Assembly: GCF_027172205.1 (NCBI RefSeq)
Contig: NC_070606.1
Location: 102,090,534-102,154,533 of the forward strand
Source: Podarcis raffonei
Lineage: Eukaryota; Chordata; Lepidosauria; Squamata; Lacertidae
Length of the DNA: 64,000 bases
Direction of reading: 5' to 3'
The position numbers and the translations under genes are program-made. Below the pieces are notes generated by a model. It was not told the origin of the DNA. It saw nothing but the letters and a program-made list of their open reading frames with translations, and searched no databases. Numbering within the stretch: position 1 is the stretch's first letter; each line of letters begins with the position of its first letter. This document shows, piece after piece, positions 1 to 12,342 of the stretch.

Positions 1-539
1 CCCTGGTGTTGGCTCAGCAGATACAGTGGCCAGGGGGGCCCTTTCAACAAGTCTTTATGAGGGACTTGAGCTTTTTGGTGGGGATGTTTTAAAAGAGGTG
101 CTTACTGATCCTGAAGAAAACATCATCATTATCATTATTATTTTACTATTATTTAATAAATTTGTATGCTATTCTTCATCCAAAGATCACATGGAAGTAC
201 ACAACATAAAAATGCAAAATGAGAACACAAAATACATGATCAAACAAAAATAGACCAATAACCATCCTCCCACAATTTAAAAGGCTATAGAATGTTAATC
301 AGCCAAACGCCTGGTTATAGAGAAATGGTTTCACAAGGTGCCTAAATAGATTATTATTCTTCTTATTCTTATTCTTATTCTTATTCTTATTATTAATTTG
401 CTGCCCTTTATCAAAAGATTCCAGGGTGATGTACAACACTAAGAACGCAGAATTAAAATCATAATGATAAAATAAGCTTAATAATTTAATGGCCAGAGGC
501 TTGGGTAAAAAGGAATGTTTTGGCCTGGCGACTAAAGAC

Positions 540-890
540 ATGTAATGATGGTACCAGGCGAGCTTCTCTGGTGAGGGCGTTCCACAATCAGGGAGTCACC
601 ACAGAAAGTCCTGTTCTCATGCTGTCACCCTCCAAACCTCTCAGGTAACAGGTGACAAGTGTGGATCTGGGTCCGTTTGTATTGGGAGAGGCGGTTCTTA
701 AGGTGTTGAGGTCCTGAGCCCCAACTGAAGTGACAGAAGGCACTCCACCAGTGCAGTCAGGCCAGGATAGGTGCAATATGCTCAGATGGTCTTGCCCCTG
801 TGAGCAGCTTGGCCACTAAATTCTGCACCAGCTGAAGTTTCCGAGCTGCCTTCAGAGGCAGCCCTATTGATAACGTGTTGCAGTAATCTA
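540..890 (-). repeat. L2-like LINE 3' region fragment
   Basis: Read on the minus strand, this resembles the region before the 3' end of an interspersed LINE/SINE family common in squamates. Typical pieces are the 'GCAGTAATCT' motif at its right end and the 'GGGCGTTCCACAA' motif near 580. Related stretches occur at 19.5 kb and 38.7 kb. The exact family cannot be fixed without a repeat library. Confidence 0.45.
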
Positions 891-899
891 ACCATTCTT

Positions 900-1230
900 C
901 ATCTTTTCAGAGTTCAGGTTGTTGAGGCAGTGACACCCAAAGACTGTTTCTTGGGGACTGACTTTATCTTTTTTAATGGTACCCAAATGCAACAAGTCTT
1001 AGACCTAAAATTCCTCAAACAATTCATCCACCATCAAAAATTCAGGATAGAGTCACTTTTTATTGGCAGGGCGCTCTGCAGTCTGAATTTTCATGCCTCT
1101 GTAGACCTAGAAGAGGCTTACCTCCACATACCAAATCACCTTCAGCACAGAGAGGTCCTGAGGTTCCCCTACAGCCGTAACCACTTCCAGTTCTGACTGT
1201 TGCCATTTGGCCTTGTCTCCACACAAGAGG
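900..1230 (+). mobile_element. Fossil reverse-transcriptase fragment, DIRS-like
   Basis: The + strand translation contains a reverse-transcriptase palm-like stretch: a 'VLDLK.L..FI' start, an 'ASVDLEEAYLHIP' catalytic-region motif and an 'LPFGL' motif at about 1200. This order is typical of DIRS-type and gypsy-type retroelements; the wording is closest to DIRS. It is an old, broken fragment. Related sequence may continue to about 1600, but that is uncertain. Confidence 0.55.
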
Positions 1231-2143
1231 GTTCCTGGTGGGTCCTTGTGCCTCCAGAGTATCCTTATCTGTCCTTCTTTGGAATACCTCTTGGTGTGGC
1301 AGGAGTGCTCTGGAAGCTCAAAAAGATGTTTGCATGCTTGTAATTGCTGGCAGCTCACAGCTTTCCAGCCCATGAAGCAAAGAGTCACCTGTCTCCTGCC
1401 CCGTGACTTGGCGGCCTTCCCTGGGGATGCTTCTTCAAATACGTTTATTTGACAAGTTAAATGCTTGTGCCTTCGCCAAAGCTGCATTCAGAAGACGTGG
1501 GCTTCAGCAGGTTCTTCCGCAGCTATAGACCGCTGAACCCCTTTCTAACTCCTCTTGCCCCCTCCCAGATCCTGCTGTGTGCCTTTGCCAGGTGATCTGG
1601 TGCGTCGCTGCAGGTGGTGTGTGAGCAGTTTAGACCATCAGTGGGGAGAGGCAGAGCAGCGCTTTCAGCCTCCCAGTGGCCTTTCTGGCCTGACCCACTG
1701 AGCTCCACCGGTTTTCCCGGCTCCATCTGACCCTCGTGGTGGCAACCCCTCTGGCCATGACACGTGCTGCAGGTTTGGCAGATCCCCAAGGAGGCACCAA
1801 TGGCCTGGATGTGAACGGAGGCTCCCTCTGTGCCCTGTGCTTCTCCCTCTGCCTCTGAGCTCCAGGCGGAGTTGGGAAGTCGCAGAAACTCCTCTGGGGT
1901 TTGGGCCACCTTGTTCTGTGTCTGCATCCAGACGTCCTCTTGCCTTTACCAAAAGGCACCAAGAGTGCACTCACCCCAGCCCCAGCCCTGCCACGTTCAT
2001 TGAATGTGGAGAGAGAGCCTTCTTCCCTGCAGAGTGCAAGTCATGGCAGCCCCGTCTGGCACTTGTCCTTGTCTTGCTTTTCTTTGGGAATTCTTTCTGG
2101 TCTGGTGCAGCTCCTCATTTTCTCCTTCCTGTTCCCGTTTCAG

Positions 2144-4141
2144 AGCACGTGACCTCCAACGCCAGTGACAGCGAAAGCAGCTACCGTGAGTGTCTTGGGG
2201 CCTTCCCCACATCTCCCTTTGGGGCTGGCTAGGAAGGCTTGCTTGGCTTTCCCTGTGTTTGCAGCTAGAAGCATCTCTCAAGGCGCCCATTCGGCAGCAG
2301 AGCGTACCTGAACTCCGCTGGGGGGTCAAGCTTTGGCTCTTGCGATGGGGCTCTTCCCCAGTCCAGCTTACCTGGGCCGGGCACCTGAGCAACGGACCCC
2401 CTCCTTCCATGGTGCCTCCACTCCGCTGGATAGGCCAGTTGCTGGGAGTGTGAGAGGGTCGGATCAGCAGCTGATCCTCACAGACCCCTCGGCTCTCAGG
2501 AAGCTCCACTCCAGGCAAGAGACCGGCTCTCTTTTAGCTGCATTGCTGCACTGCTGGCCTAAACTTGTGCTTAATTTACTCCGTTGTTCTGTTGTTTAAT
2601 TTCAGTGACAGTCTGTTAACGTATCCCTTGTTCTTGTGTTTTTTTTTATTTTTCTCTTTCCTTATGTAGTTTTTGGCTTAAGGCATCATATCCAAAGTCT
2701 TCCACTCCCTGAGCACTCTCAAGCCGCCTCACCATAGAGTCCTGTGTCTTCTAGCCTCAATAAGATTCTAGAAATGTGGCAGGAGGGGTCACTCATAATT
2801 TCTGGGCCTGTGGCCACATGTGAAATGTTGAGTGCGTGGCAAGCAGCGTCCCCCAGTCGCTTCTTTAGCTATATGATACTTAAAACTGAGGCATACCTAT
2901 TAAGATCACCACAATAAACTCACCTTACCTTAATCAAAATATAATTAAGAGTAGATTGTGGCTCACCATATCTATACAGAAAGTGGTGCTTATTAATTTC
3001 CTATCTGGCTTCTATACCAGTTTTTTTTATCCTGAAAAGTCTTATATATGAGAGATATGTGTGTACATCTGTATTATTTTACGCAGACACTACATTCCAG
3101 CTCTAAACTGGTGTATCTGAATTTGCAGGTGGCCAAGAGGAATACGTCCTGTCTTACGAGCCTGTTACTCAGCAGGAAGGTTTGTAGCGTGTTGCATATA
3201 AAACCAAAAGCCCTGGAGGCCACAGAGGCCTTTGGCTCTCCTTTGCAAGCACACCTCCCAAGGGCTCGCGTTCAGCACCACCAGGCTGGTTGGCACCCAG
3301 TGCCCTTGGCTGCACTAGGACCTTCTGCCAAGGAAGTACGGGGGGGGGCTCCCTTCAAGCTCCCAGCCGTTGCTCTGGAGTTGCTTCCTTTGGACCTTAA
3401 GTGGGGGGGGGGGAATGGGGGCATGTGCTGTCCCAACGAGGGACCCCCAGGAACTTGGGGAAGGGACAGGAGGTTGTTGGTTGTTTTCCTTCCTCTCTGA
3501 CTCCTGGGTCTGTTCCCCCTTCAGTCAACTACACGCGGCCTGTGATTGTTCTGGGACCGATGAAAGACCGGATCAATGACGACCTCATCTCCGAATTCCC
3601 TGACGAGTTCGGATCCTGCGTTCCACGTATGTATGGCAAAGGCCTACCAGGGAAGGTTTTGTCACACAGGCAAGCAGCACAGAAAGTGTGTTTCAGCTTG
3701 GGAAAGAGCAGGCCAGGGTCACAGTGCACGGGTGCGAGGAGCTGCAGTTGCATGTTGTTGGGCTTGGAGCCAGCAGTGAGTGCAGGGGGCCAGAGTCCTC
3801 CTGCTTGGCATGGGGACACCCCAGGGCCTCCCTTGGACAGCTCTGGGCATTGCCTGGCTGCAAGCAGAGTGCCTCTTGCCCTCAAGAGCCCTTTCATGCA
3901 GTCCCCAGCCAAGCACAACCGCAAGTGCTTTCCTTGGGGGAGAGAAGACCCTTTCTCAGTCAGGAGCCATGAGGAGCTCCTGGGCACAGCATCCTCCTAG
4001 CATCTTGCCATTAATTTGATTTGAACTGATTTTATAATGAAATGATTTTAGAATGTTGTATTATCTTTTACGGTTGTTAGCCGCTCTGAGCCCGGCTTCG
4101 GCTGGGGAGGGCGGGATATAAATATATTTTTAAAAAATTAC

Positions 4142-4183
<42 letters not shown>

Positions 4184-7100
4184 CATCATCTTTGGCATTG
4201 GACATGCTTTCCCCTTGGCCTCATGGGCTGGCCAACCTGTCCAAGCACACTTTCATTGCCTCATTTGTGGGGAGGGGGGCACCTCTGGCCCCTGTCCCAG
4301 TTTGGCTCCTTAGACCAGAGGCTTTCAACCTTTTTGAGTCCACGGCTCCCTTGACCAACTACCTTCTTTCTGCAGCTCCCCTGTGGGGCTCAGGGGCTCA
4401 ATTAGGTTTCCCCCCTTGCCTGCAGAGCTGGCAGCTTCTCACCTTTTTTGAACACCCTCGGCCTCCTCTCCCTTCTCCTTGGGCCCCTGGTCTCTGAGCT
4501 GCCCCACCCAGAGGCACCATTCGCCCGGGGAGCCTAGAGCCAGGCTGCTGCAATAAACAGCTGCACCAGCCTTTGGGAGGCAGAGACACGAGGGCATCCG
4601 AGGAAGGAGGGAAGGAAAGAGGAACAGAGGCCAGTGTTGCCCAAGGCACCCCAGGGTTGAAAGCCACTGCCTTAGACCCTTGCCCAAACCACACCAGCCT
4701 GGCACCTTCAGAGGGCAGGATTTTGATCCTGCACAGGGAACAGGATCATGCAGCCTCGGCAGCAGGATTTAATCTGCTCATCAGCTGATAAGCAAAGATT
4801 GTAGCCCTTTTCCTTCCCTTTTAAGGGTGCAACAGAGCAAAGGGCTGTCCTTTAATTGGGGCGGGGGTTGGGAGCTGGCTCAAAGGGCACTTTGCCTCTT
4901 CAATCATGGAGATGGCCTCAGGCTCTTGGTGCCAGGTGCCGTGTGAATGGAAGGAAGAGGCTGCCTCAAAGGGCACTTTGCAGAGCTGCCGCGGGGCGTT
5001 TGACTGCTAGGTGTGCACACCCACACACCCCACTGCCTGCCTGTCAGATCTGGCCCACGTGGCCCATCTTGATCAAGATCTGGCCCATGGAGGCCATGAG
5101 ATTCCCCAGCCCTGGCCTCGTTCTGCCCTGTCCCCATTTGCCCCTTCATTCCCCCTGCCTGCTGGCATCCCTGGGTTCTTCCTTTCCAAACCTGCTGGAG
5201 CGTCACCAGTGTGCAGACGACACCCAGCAGTGCTTCTCGCTCCTGTCAATCCAGGAAGGCAATGGAATGGACTCGGTGCAGGAGGAGAGAGGGCTTTGCA
5301 AGCTAGGGCTTGGTCCACACAAGGCAGGTAGCTGGCTGCTGGGTGAGGGGGGCTCAGCCTGTTCTGGAGGCGGCTGAAGCAGTGCCTTCTCTCCACTTTG
5401 GCCAATCTAGAGAAGGCAGGCCGGGTTCATTCCTGTATCCAGACAGGATTGCTGCCCTGCGTTCCACATGGGGCTGCCTTTGAAGGCCGCCTGGAAGCTT
5501 CAGTCAGCCCCAGATGTGAAGGTCAGGCTCTGGTCTAGCACTTGAAGGTCAACGCACTTGTAGGGTGCCAGGGTCCCACCTTGGATCTGCTTCCTCCCAC
5601 ATGTGCACAGTAAGTGGAAGGTGCTTGATGCCAATATTTGGCGTCAATGTTGAGGTTTCTGTGTGTTGTGCCTGCCTGTCTGAAAGCTGCCTGTCTCTTT
5701 CCACAAAGATACGACCCGGCCAAAGCGAGACTACGAGGTGGACGGTCGGGATTACCACTTTGTTACGTCCAGAGAACAAATGGAGAAAGATATCCAGGAT
5801 CACAGGTTCATTGAAGCCGGCCAGTACAACAACCACCTGTATGGAACGAGTGTCCAGTCCGTGCGGGAGGTGGCAGAGAAGGTAAAGGAGCTCCTCTCTT
5901 TCCAAAGTCTGCTTGGGAGAGATGAGGAGTGGTCCTGGTCTGCCCCAGGGTCTCCTTGCGTCACAAGGAGGAAAGGGCGTCTTGCTGTGGGACCTCCGCT
6001 AAACCTTCAGCACTTCAGGAGCCTCCTGAGCCCAAAGATCTCTATTAACTAAATGTCATGAAGTCAGTGCCCTCAGTCCATTGCCTCGGTTGTGCCATGG
6101 GAAATATCTGAAGATCTTATACAGCAAAGCTAGTGCCCAGCACTGCCTGGGTCTTTTTAGAAATCCCAAAATATTGTGATTTTTAAAGGGATATGTATGG
6201 TTTTTGAGTCTGCCCCCATCACACCATAACTCCAAAGTCCCTCCTGGCCCCAGCACCCTGTCAGCCTCGAAGCAGAGCTTTTAAGCCCTGAGAAAATGTT
6301 TCCATGCCCGTTGTGCTGCCTGGAGTCCATCCAAGTGAAAGGAGCAGAGCTGGCCACTGAGGATTGCCTTGTAGGTCCCTCTGGGAAAGGGGCAGGTCAG
6401 CACACACAAAAGAGATCTGTGTTGCTTTTGCATTTCCCTTTGAAGCATGTTGGCCGAGATTGGGGGGGTGTGTGGCAACCAATACGAGAGGTTGGATCAG
6501 GAGTTCCCCTGCTTAGGTTTCCTCCTCCAACTCAACTCTGCCCAGATGCAGCTACTGTGAGTCTTAGGACGGCAGTCACAAAGGGAAGCTCAGCAAAGAA
6601 AGGTTTGGGGGGCCCAAGGCAGCTCTGCTACATTCCACCAAAGGGAACCAAAGAGAAAGCTGGCCAGGGTCTCCCGCTCTGTGTGCGCCAGGGTGATTCT
6701 GACAGGGAGGAGCTTGGGCAAGGCCAGGGAGAGCTCTGTTTATTGGCTCATCTGGAAGGGGTGTGGCTGCCAGGATGGGACCCTTCCTTTCTGAATGTGC
6801 CGCTACACTGCAGAGGAAGTGGGCCTAGAGTTGCTGCCTAAGACAATCCCCATAGGTTTGCCAAACAGGCCTCCTCTCAACCCCAAGAAAATGGCTTTCC
6901 AGGGAATGTCTGCAAATAGCTAAACTAAGGGGGAAGGGTGCTCAGTCTCAGCCGCCGGGCTTGGCTGAGCTGTCTGCCAGCAGCGATGCCTTGGATGTTC
7001 TGCTCTGAGATGCCTCTTCCCTTCGTGCCTCAGGGGAAGCACTGCATTCTCGATGTCTCCGGAAACGCAATCAAGAGACTCCAAATCGCCCAATTGCACC

Positions 7101-7923
7101 CAGTCTCCGTTTTCATCAAGCCCAAATCAGTGGAGAACATCATGTGAGTGAAAGCTGGCCTTCTTCTGCCCCTCTGACCTTTTCCTCTCTGCGCGTGTTC
7201 TGGTGACCCTCCTTGCGGCATGTGGCCTCCTCTTCCAGGAAGGTCCTCAACCACGGACTCCGGGAAGGGAGCTTTCCCTGGGGGCTGGGTGTATTCCACA
7301 ACCCATAATATCCTGCTGTTTTCAGCAGGAGAAAAAAAGCAGCCAGCAAAGGTCCAATCCTCTGCAGGAGGAAGCCAGGGCCAAACTTTAAAAGCAAAAT
7401 GTATGTCCTTCCTTCTTCTGCTTTTTGGCTATGCCTTCTGGAGAAGAGCGGAGCAACTCTGCTGCTTGAGGGTAGCTCAGGAGTCGCCAACGTGGTGCCC
7501 TCCAGGGGTTGCAAGAAGGTGCTTCATTTTAAACATCACATCCGAATGGCTGAGCCTCGCCATCAGTATCTTGGTTTGATTTGTGCTGCAATTTCAGGGA
7601 AATGAATAAGCGGCTGACGGATGAGCAAGCTCGGAAGACCTTTGAGAGAGCCATGAAGCTGGAGCAAGAATTTACCGAACATTTCACAGGTTGGTTGCTC
7701 AGCTGTGTTCCTTTCAAGGCAGCGGCTGGGGGGTTTCAGTGCTGGGGGGAGTGGTGCAAGAGCTGTGCTGGTCAAGGCCCTCAAGAGCCTCCTCCTCCTC
7801 CTTCTCTCCTCTACAGCTATTGTGCAAGGAGACACATTGGAAGAAATCTACAACCAAGTCAAGCAAGTCATTGAGGAGCACTCCGGCCCCTACATCTGGG
7901 TCCCCGCCAAGGAGAAGCTTTGA
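2144..7923 (+). CDS. DLG1: DLG1 (SAP97) C-terminal exons, partial gene
   Basis: These are the last seven coding exons of discs large homolog 1, a MAGUK scaffold under the plasma membrane at synapses and epithelial junctions. Exons: 2144-2185, 3129-3179, 3525-3626, 5709-5881, 7034-7143, 7598-7689 and 7817-7923 (stop TGA 7921-7923). Phases join correctly across every GT-AG intron. The first two encode the SH3-GK linker ([13 protein letters not shown], then [12 protein letters not shown]). The other five encode the guanylate-kinase-like domain, from [12 protein letters not shown] to the C-terminus [10 protein letters not shown]. In MAGUKs this domain is a protein-binding module (GKAP/SAPAP family, LGN) without kinase activity. 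The sequence is nearly identical to human SAP97 as I remember it; the ending AKEKL and the linker wording favour DLG1 over DLG2-4. The PDZ domains and most of SH3 lie outside the window to the left. Confidence 0.95.
4055..4184 (+). repeat. L2-type 3' tail with (ATT)n
   Basis: The motif 'TTAGCCGCTCTGAGCC' followed by 'GCGGGATATAAAT' is the typical 3' end of squamate L2-type LINEs and their SINE relatives. It runs into an ATT microsatellite of about 14 units (4141-4183). It sits in a DLG1 intron. Confidence 0.65.
4316..4669. mobile_element. Non-autonomous hAT element, both ends intact
   Basis: The left end CAGAGGCTTTCAACC (4316-4330) and the right end GGTTGAAAGCCACTG (4655-4669) are terminal inverted repeats with one mismatch. 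They begin with CAG as in hAT transposons of the Charlie type. The flanks carry a perfect 8-bp target-site duplication, CCTTAGAC (4308-4315 and 4670-4677), the size hAT transposases make. The interior (about 354 bp in all) has no transposase, so it is a MITE-like passenger in a DLG1 intron. Confidence 0.85.
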
Positions 7924-8815
7924 AGGCCGCCCAGCGGGGGCCGCTGTGCCTCCCCCCTCCCGTGCTTCCCACCTGGGGGCAGCCCTTGTCCTGCATGGGC
8001 CCCCGTGGCTCCCGTAGCATTTTCCCAGTGCCCCCTTTTGTTCCGATGGTGTGGATTCTCACAAGCTGCTGGCGGGCGGCCATTTTCTCAAGGGTCAAAG
8101 GGCAGTGGCTCGATCCGCTTGTGTGGATACGAAACGGAGAATTTTGTGGTAAAACTCCTTAATGTTTAAGGGAAAGTATCCTTCAGAGATTTTGAGAAAA
8201 CAAATCTTTATATACACCCTTTTAAATATTTCCTAACAAAAGAAAAGTGGTCTTAATGATGTAAATGGTGAGCAGTTTTGCACGCGTGACTTGACCTGCA
8301 TGATTTGATTCACGGGGTGGCTGCAGGCCGTAGTTCTGTAGTTTTCTGTTGTTGGCAACACATTTATTTTACAGGCAGTTAAATAGGAGATTTTTGTTCA
8401 AATGTCCAAGATAATGTAAATGGAGTTGCCATTATTTCACAAGGGAAAACCCATTTTCATAATTTCATAAGAATATTCTTTATAGTCTATTTTTTCATTT
8501 TTTGCTGATGCCGTTGTTGGGGGCAAGAATATCTCCTGTTTTTAAACTAGCACACACAAGACTATTTGGAGTGTCTTACTGATATCATCAATGGGTAACG
8601 GTCATTACATTTTTGAATCCAAATACAGTTTAGGTGCTTTAAAAGCTTGTACTTCATATAGGAATGATGAATTTTGTTCTGAAAATATTCTGAAAGATTA
8701 TCATAAGAGACGATTCAGAGTCTGAAATATAAATATGTTCTTAGAAGTCAGATTTTAATGAATATTTTACCCACAATAACTGCCTATTTTGTTATAATAA
8801 AACATATTATATACA
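7924..8815 (+). other. DLG1: DLG1 3' UTR with poly(A) signal
   Basis: AT-rich sequence follows the stop codon without further coding potential. A canonical AATAAA lies at 8796-8801, followed by an AT dinucleotide run (about 8820-8836). That gives a 3' UTR of roughly 0.9 kb. The end site is inferred from the signal only. Confidence 0.65.
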
Positions 8816-9522
8816 TACAAATATATATATATATATTAAACTTTCTTTAACTAAAGTTGTACTGTGGGAATTTCTTTCTGTTGCTGTACACAGAACCCCT
8901 TTGCTTGCAGCTGGTTGCAGGATCCCTCAGAGAACTGCTTTAGCGTCGCGTTTGAGGGGGTTTGCAGAGCCCAAGGTGATGGCACCTGTGAGCTGCCGAG
9001 CTCCCTCCCCTCCCCACTTCTGGACCAGGAGCTCCTGACTCTCAAGTTTCCTCTTTGCTCCTAGGAGGACGTGCATCTTCGCCCCGGAAGAGCTGGCAGT
9101 TCCCCTGCGCTGGCGCTCCGCTTCTCAGTGGAAGTGGGAGCAAGAGGAGCTTTCCTCTCCCCCTCGCCAGGCGCAGCTCTGGCCCCCTTCCTTCCGTTGC
9201 CCCAGCCGGCAGCCTGAGTCCTTCGTAAAGAGCTTCCATCATCTGCTGCTGCTGTTCAAATCCTCCGAGAGAGAGAGAGGGAGCTGAGCTTTTTAGTGGA
9301 TGGTTGGAGATAGCAAGAAACTAGGAATGATACTGAATGATACTGACCCATGGAGTCGCTCCCAGTGCTACAGTTCTGTGATTCTGTAATCCCTCAGTTT
9401 GGTTTTAAATTTCCTCTGTTGACCGATTGAACACTAAAGCGGAACATAAATTTTCTTAATAAACCTTTAAAAAGGCAGCAGGAGACATGCATATTCCAAA
9501 GGTCAGCATATGTTGCCCGAGT

Positions 9523-10290
9523 CATAGAATCATAGAGTTGGAAGGGACACCAAGGGTCATCTAGTCCAACCCCCGGCAATGCAGGAATCCCAACTAGATC
9601 ATCCCTGACATTTGGCCATCCAACCTCTGCTTAAAAACCTCCAAGGAAGGAGAGTCCACCACCTTCCGAGGGAGACTGTTCCACTGTCAAAACACCTCTT
9701 ACTGTCAGAAAGTTTTTCCTATTGTTTAATCGGAATCTCCTTTCTTGTAACTTGAAGCCCTTGGTTTGAGTCCTGCACTCCAGAGCAGGAGGAAGCAAGC
9801 TAGTTCCCTCTTCCAAGTGACATTTCTTGAGATATTTGAAGATGGCTATCATATCTCCTCTCAGTCTCCTTTTTTCCAGGCTAAACATACCCAGCTCCTT
9901 CAACCACTCTTCATAATGCTTTGCTTCTAGACCCTTGATCATCATCGTCTCCCTCCTCTGCACATTTTCAGCTTGTCACTGCCCTTCTTAAATTGTGGTG
10001 CCCAGAAGTGGACACAGTGTTCCAGGTGTGGTCTGACCAAGGCAGAAGAGAGAGGGACTATTACTTCCCTTGATCGGGACACTAGACTTCTGTGGATGCA
10101 GCCTAGAATAGCATCACTTTTTTGCTGCTACATCAGATTGTTAACTCATGTGAAGCTTGGGGTCCACCAAGACCCCTAGATCCTTTTCGCATGTACTGCA
10201 AGTAAGCCAGGTCTCCCCCATCCTATATTTGTGCATCTGGTTCTTTCTGCCTAAGTGCAGAACCTTATATTTGTCCCTATTGAAATTCAT
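9523..10290 (-). mobile_element. CR1 LINE 3' end, old copy
   Basis: It starts with the inverted CR1 tail (TCATAGAATCATAGAGTTGG) and on the minus strand encodes the decayed C-terminal part of the CR1 reverse transcriptase (MIKGLEAKHYEEWLKELGMF, then LKKCHLEEG). It is 5'-truncated and diverged from the young CR1 copies at 21.6 and 63.5 kb. It lies between DLG1 and MELTF. Confidence 0.85.
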
Positions 10291-10299
10291 TTTAAGTCG

Positions 10300-11026
10300 C
10301 AGGAGTTCCTGTTAGAGCAGGACTTCATCAGTGCAGTGCAGTCAAGAGGAAGAAACTCCCCTCCTGTTTCCTCGCCCATCACATCTACAGAATGTCCCAA
10401 TTGGACCTCCAAACCCATCGGGCAAATTGCTTCCGTGATGTCAAAAGCCATGCCTTTAACTGGAGATTGGGCACAGCAGCTGCTTGGTTTTGAAAGAGAA
10501 GGAGTAAGTAAACCTTTCAGTCGCTCTTTTCCCCTTGGGTGATTTGGAGACGCCATCCCTTCCAGCCTCAAGATTGCACTTGCAAATTTGTGTGAAGAGA
10601 AGATCTCTGTAGCCTGATCTGCCCAAAGGGGCCCCTCTAGGCCACCATCGCACTTTCTGGAAGCCCAAAAGCAGCACATGAGGACAACAGTCCTCTCCTG
10701 CTTCTGTTGCTCCCTTGCACAGGGCACAGTGGCCCATACAACTTTTCCCCACAGCAGTTTTCCCAAAAACAAAGGCCCATGCGACTTGGTCCCAGTGCCA
10801 GAGTGTAGACTAGGGTCCCTCCTGGCCTTCAGCAACTGCTCCCTCAGGCAGGATTCTGAAAGTCCAGAAGTTACATCTTGCCCAGAGGACTTTTGAGCTA
10901 CTTACTCTTTTATCTCCCTGCCCTTGTATCCCAGCATAGCCAGTGTGTGCCCTCTGCCCCCCCTCTCTCTGCCTGTTGCCTTCATACCTGGTGCTCCCCC
11001 CAGGAGCTCCATCTGCACCCCCTTCT

Positions 11027-11060
<34 letters not shown>

Positions 11061-12342
11061 TGGCTCAACCCCCTTGTCTCATCCCCACCCGAAACCTGTT
11101 GAAGAATGTGTCGCTCGCCAGGACATATCCTGTCCCTGCCACCCTGACTGCTGCTATTGTATTTACCTTTTAAGAATATCCCATACACATTCCAGTTTTC
11201 AGAATAACCCCCAAGGTTGCCAACCACCCAAAATTAAAAGCAATTCAAATTCAGAGTAAAATACTAAAAGCAAGGATGAAAGTCAAAGTTCTACTTTTTA
11301 GGTGGGAAGAGTGAGATTCACAAACCCAGCATGAGCAACCCAGGAGTAGAGCCAGCAGTGCAATGCTGCAGCAAAAAAGTCTGATGCAGTTCCAGGTTGC
11401 ATTAATGGATGTGTAGTCTCCTGACTGTAAGAAGGCATATGGTGCCATTTGTTCATTTTGATTAGACCTCACCTAGATTGTCTAATTCTGAATGCAGAAG
11501 TTTAAGAAGAGTATCAACAGTCTGGAAGGTGTGGCAAGAAGTGTCCTCTGAAGAATGTCCTATGATGAATTGGGGGGGGGGCTGATGGTTAAGAGCACCA
11601 GGAAAGCCACCCAAAGGGCTTGTTTCCTTTTGCCCAGAGGGCAGGATATGGGCCATCAGGTTCACACCACAAGGAACAGAATTAGGCATCACAAAGACCT
11701 TCATGCTGGTGCCAGCTGTGAGGCAGACTCTGTCTGAGAAGGTGATGGACTTCTTCATTGGAGGCTTTTAAGCAGCAGAGGTGAGGTGGGGGGGTCCCCC
11801 ACCTATCTGGGATCTTGTGGTAGAGGAGATTCCTGCTACCATCTGTTGAACTTCCTTCCTCTTCTCTTGTTCTGCGCACTTTCCCACCTGCTGTACCTGC
11901 CTTAATTTCCTCCAAGCAGAGGCTGGCTTTCCATCTGGGACCCCCGGTGCTCATCTGGTGGTTGGTAGCTGCTGCCTCTCCTGCCTGCTGCTTTTCTGTC
12001 TGCATCTGCTGCAGAAGAGGAGGCTGCCCAGGGGTCCCAGGAGCCCCTCCTGCCCTTGCTAGTCCATTAGGCTGCAGCAGCTTCCAGGATATGCCTTTGC
12101 ACGGGCTCTTAATCGGCTAAGCCACTAGGTGGTAGTGAAGCAATGGTAAGCTCTGTTGTCCCCTGACTGCCGGGGGGGGGGGCGTTCCTTGAAGGCAGTC
12201 ATTCACCTTGCCAGATCCAAAGTCTTCCCCCCTCCCCCTGGAGGTGGGGACATGCAGGGTGGCATCGCCTGCCTCCTTTTCCAGAGAGGAATCCAAGAGA
12301 GAAGGCTGAGCAGCAGCTTCCAGAGAGCTCCCTTCCTCCACC
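10300..12342. other. DLG1-MELTF intergenic region, probable MELTF promoter side
   Basis: There is a (CA)n run of about 13 units at 11031-11057 and G/C homopolymers at 11572-11581 and 12172-12182. Otherwise the sequence is unique, with no ORF I would defend. The last few hundred bases before 12343 must contain the MELTF promoter and 5' UTR, but I recognise no TATA box or clear CpG island there. Confidence 0.4.

Larger units (their letters stand above)
1..2143. other. DLG1 intron with repeat debris
   Basis: No DLG1 exon was recognised before 2144, so this is most likely the intron upstream of the first visible exon; the upstream exons (PDZ domains, most of SH3) must lie left of the window. It holds a TTATTC/ATT microsatellite near 350-393, an L2-like LINE fragment on the minus strand near 540-890 and a reverse-transcriptase fossil near 900-1230. 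From about 1240 to 2140 I see nothing I can identify. Confidence 0.6.
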
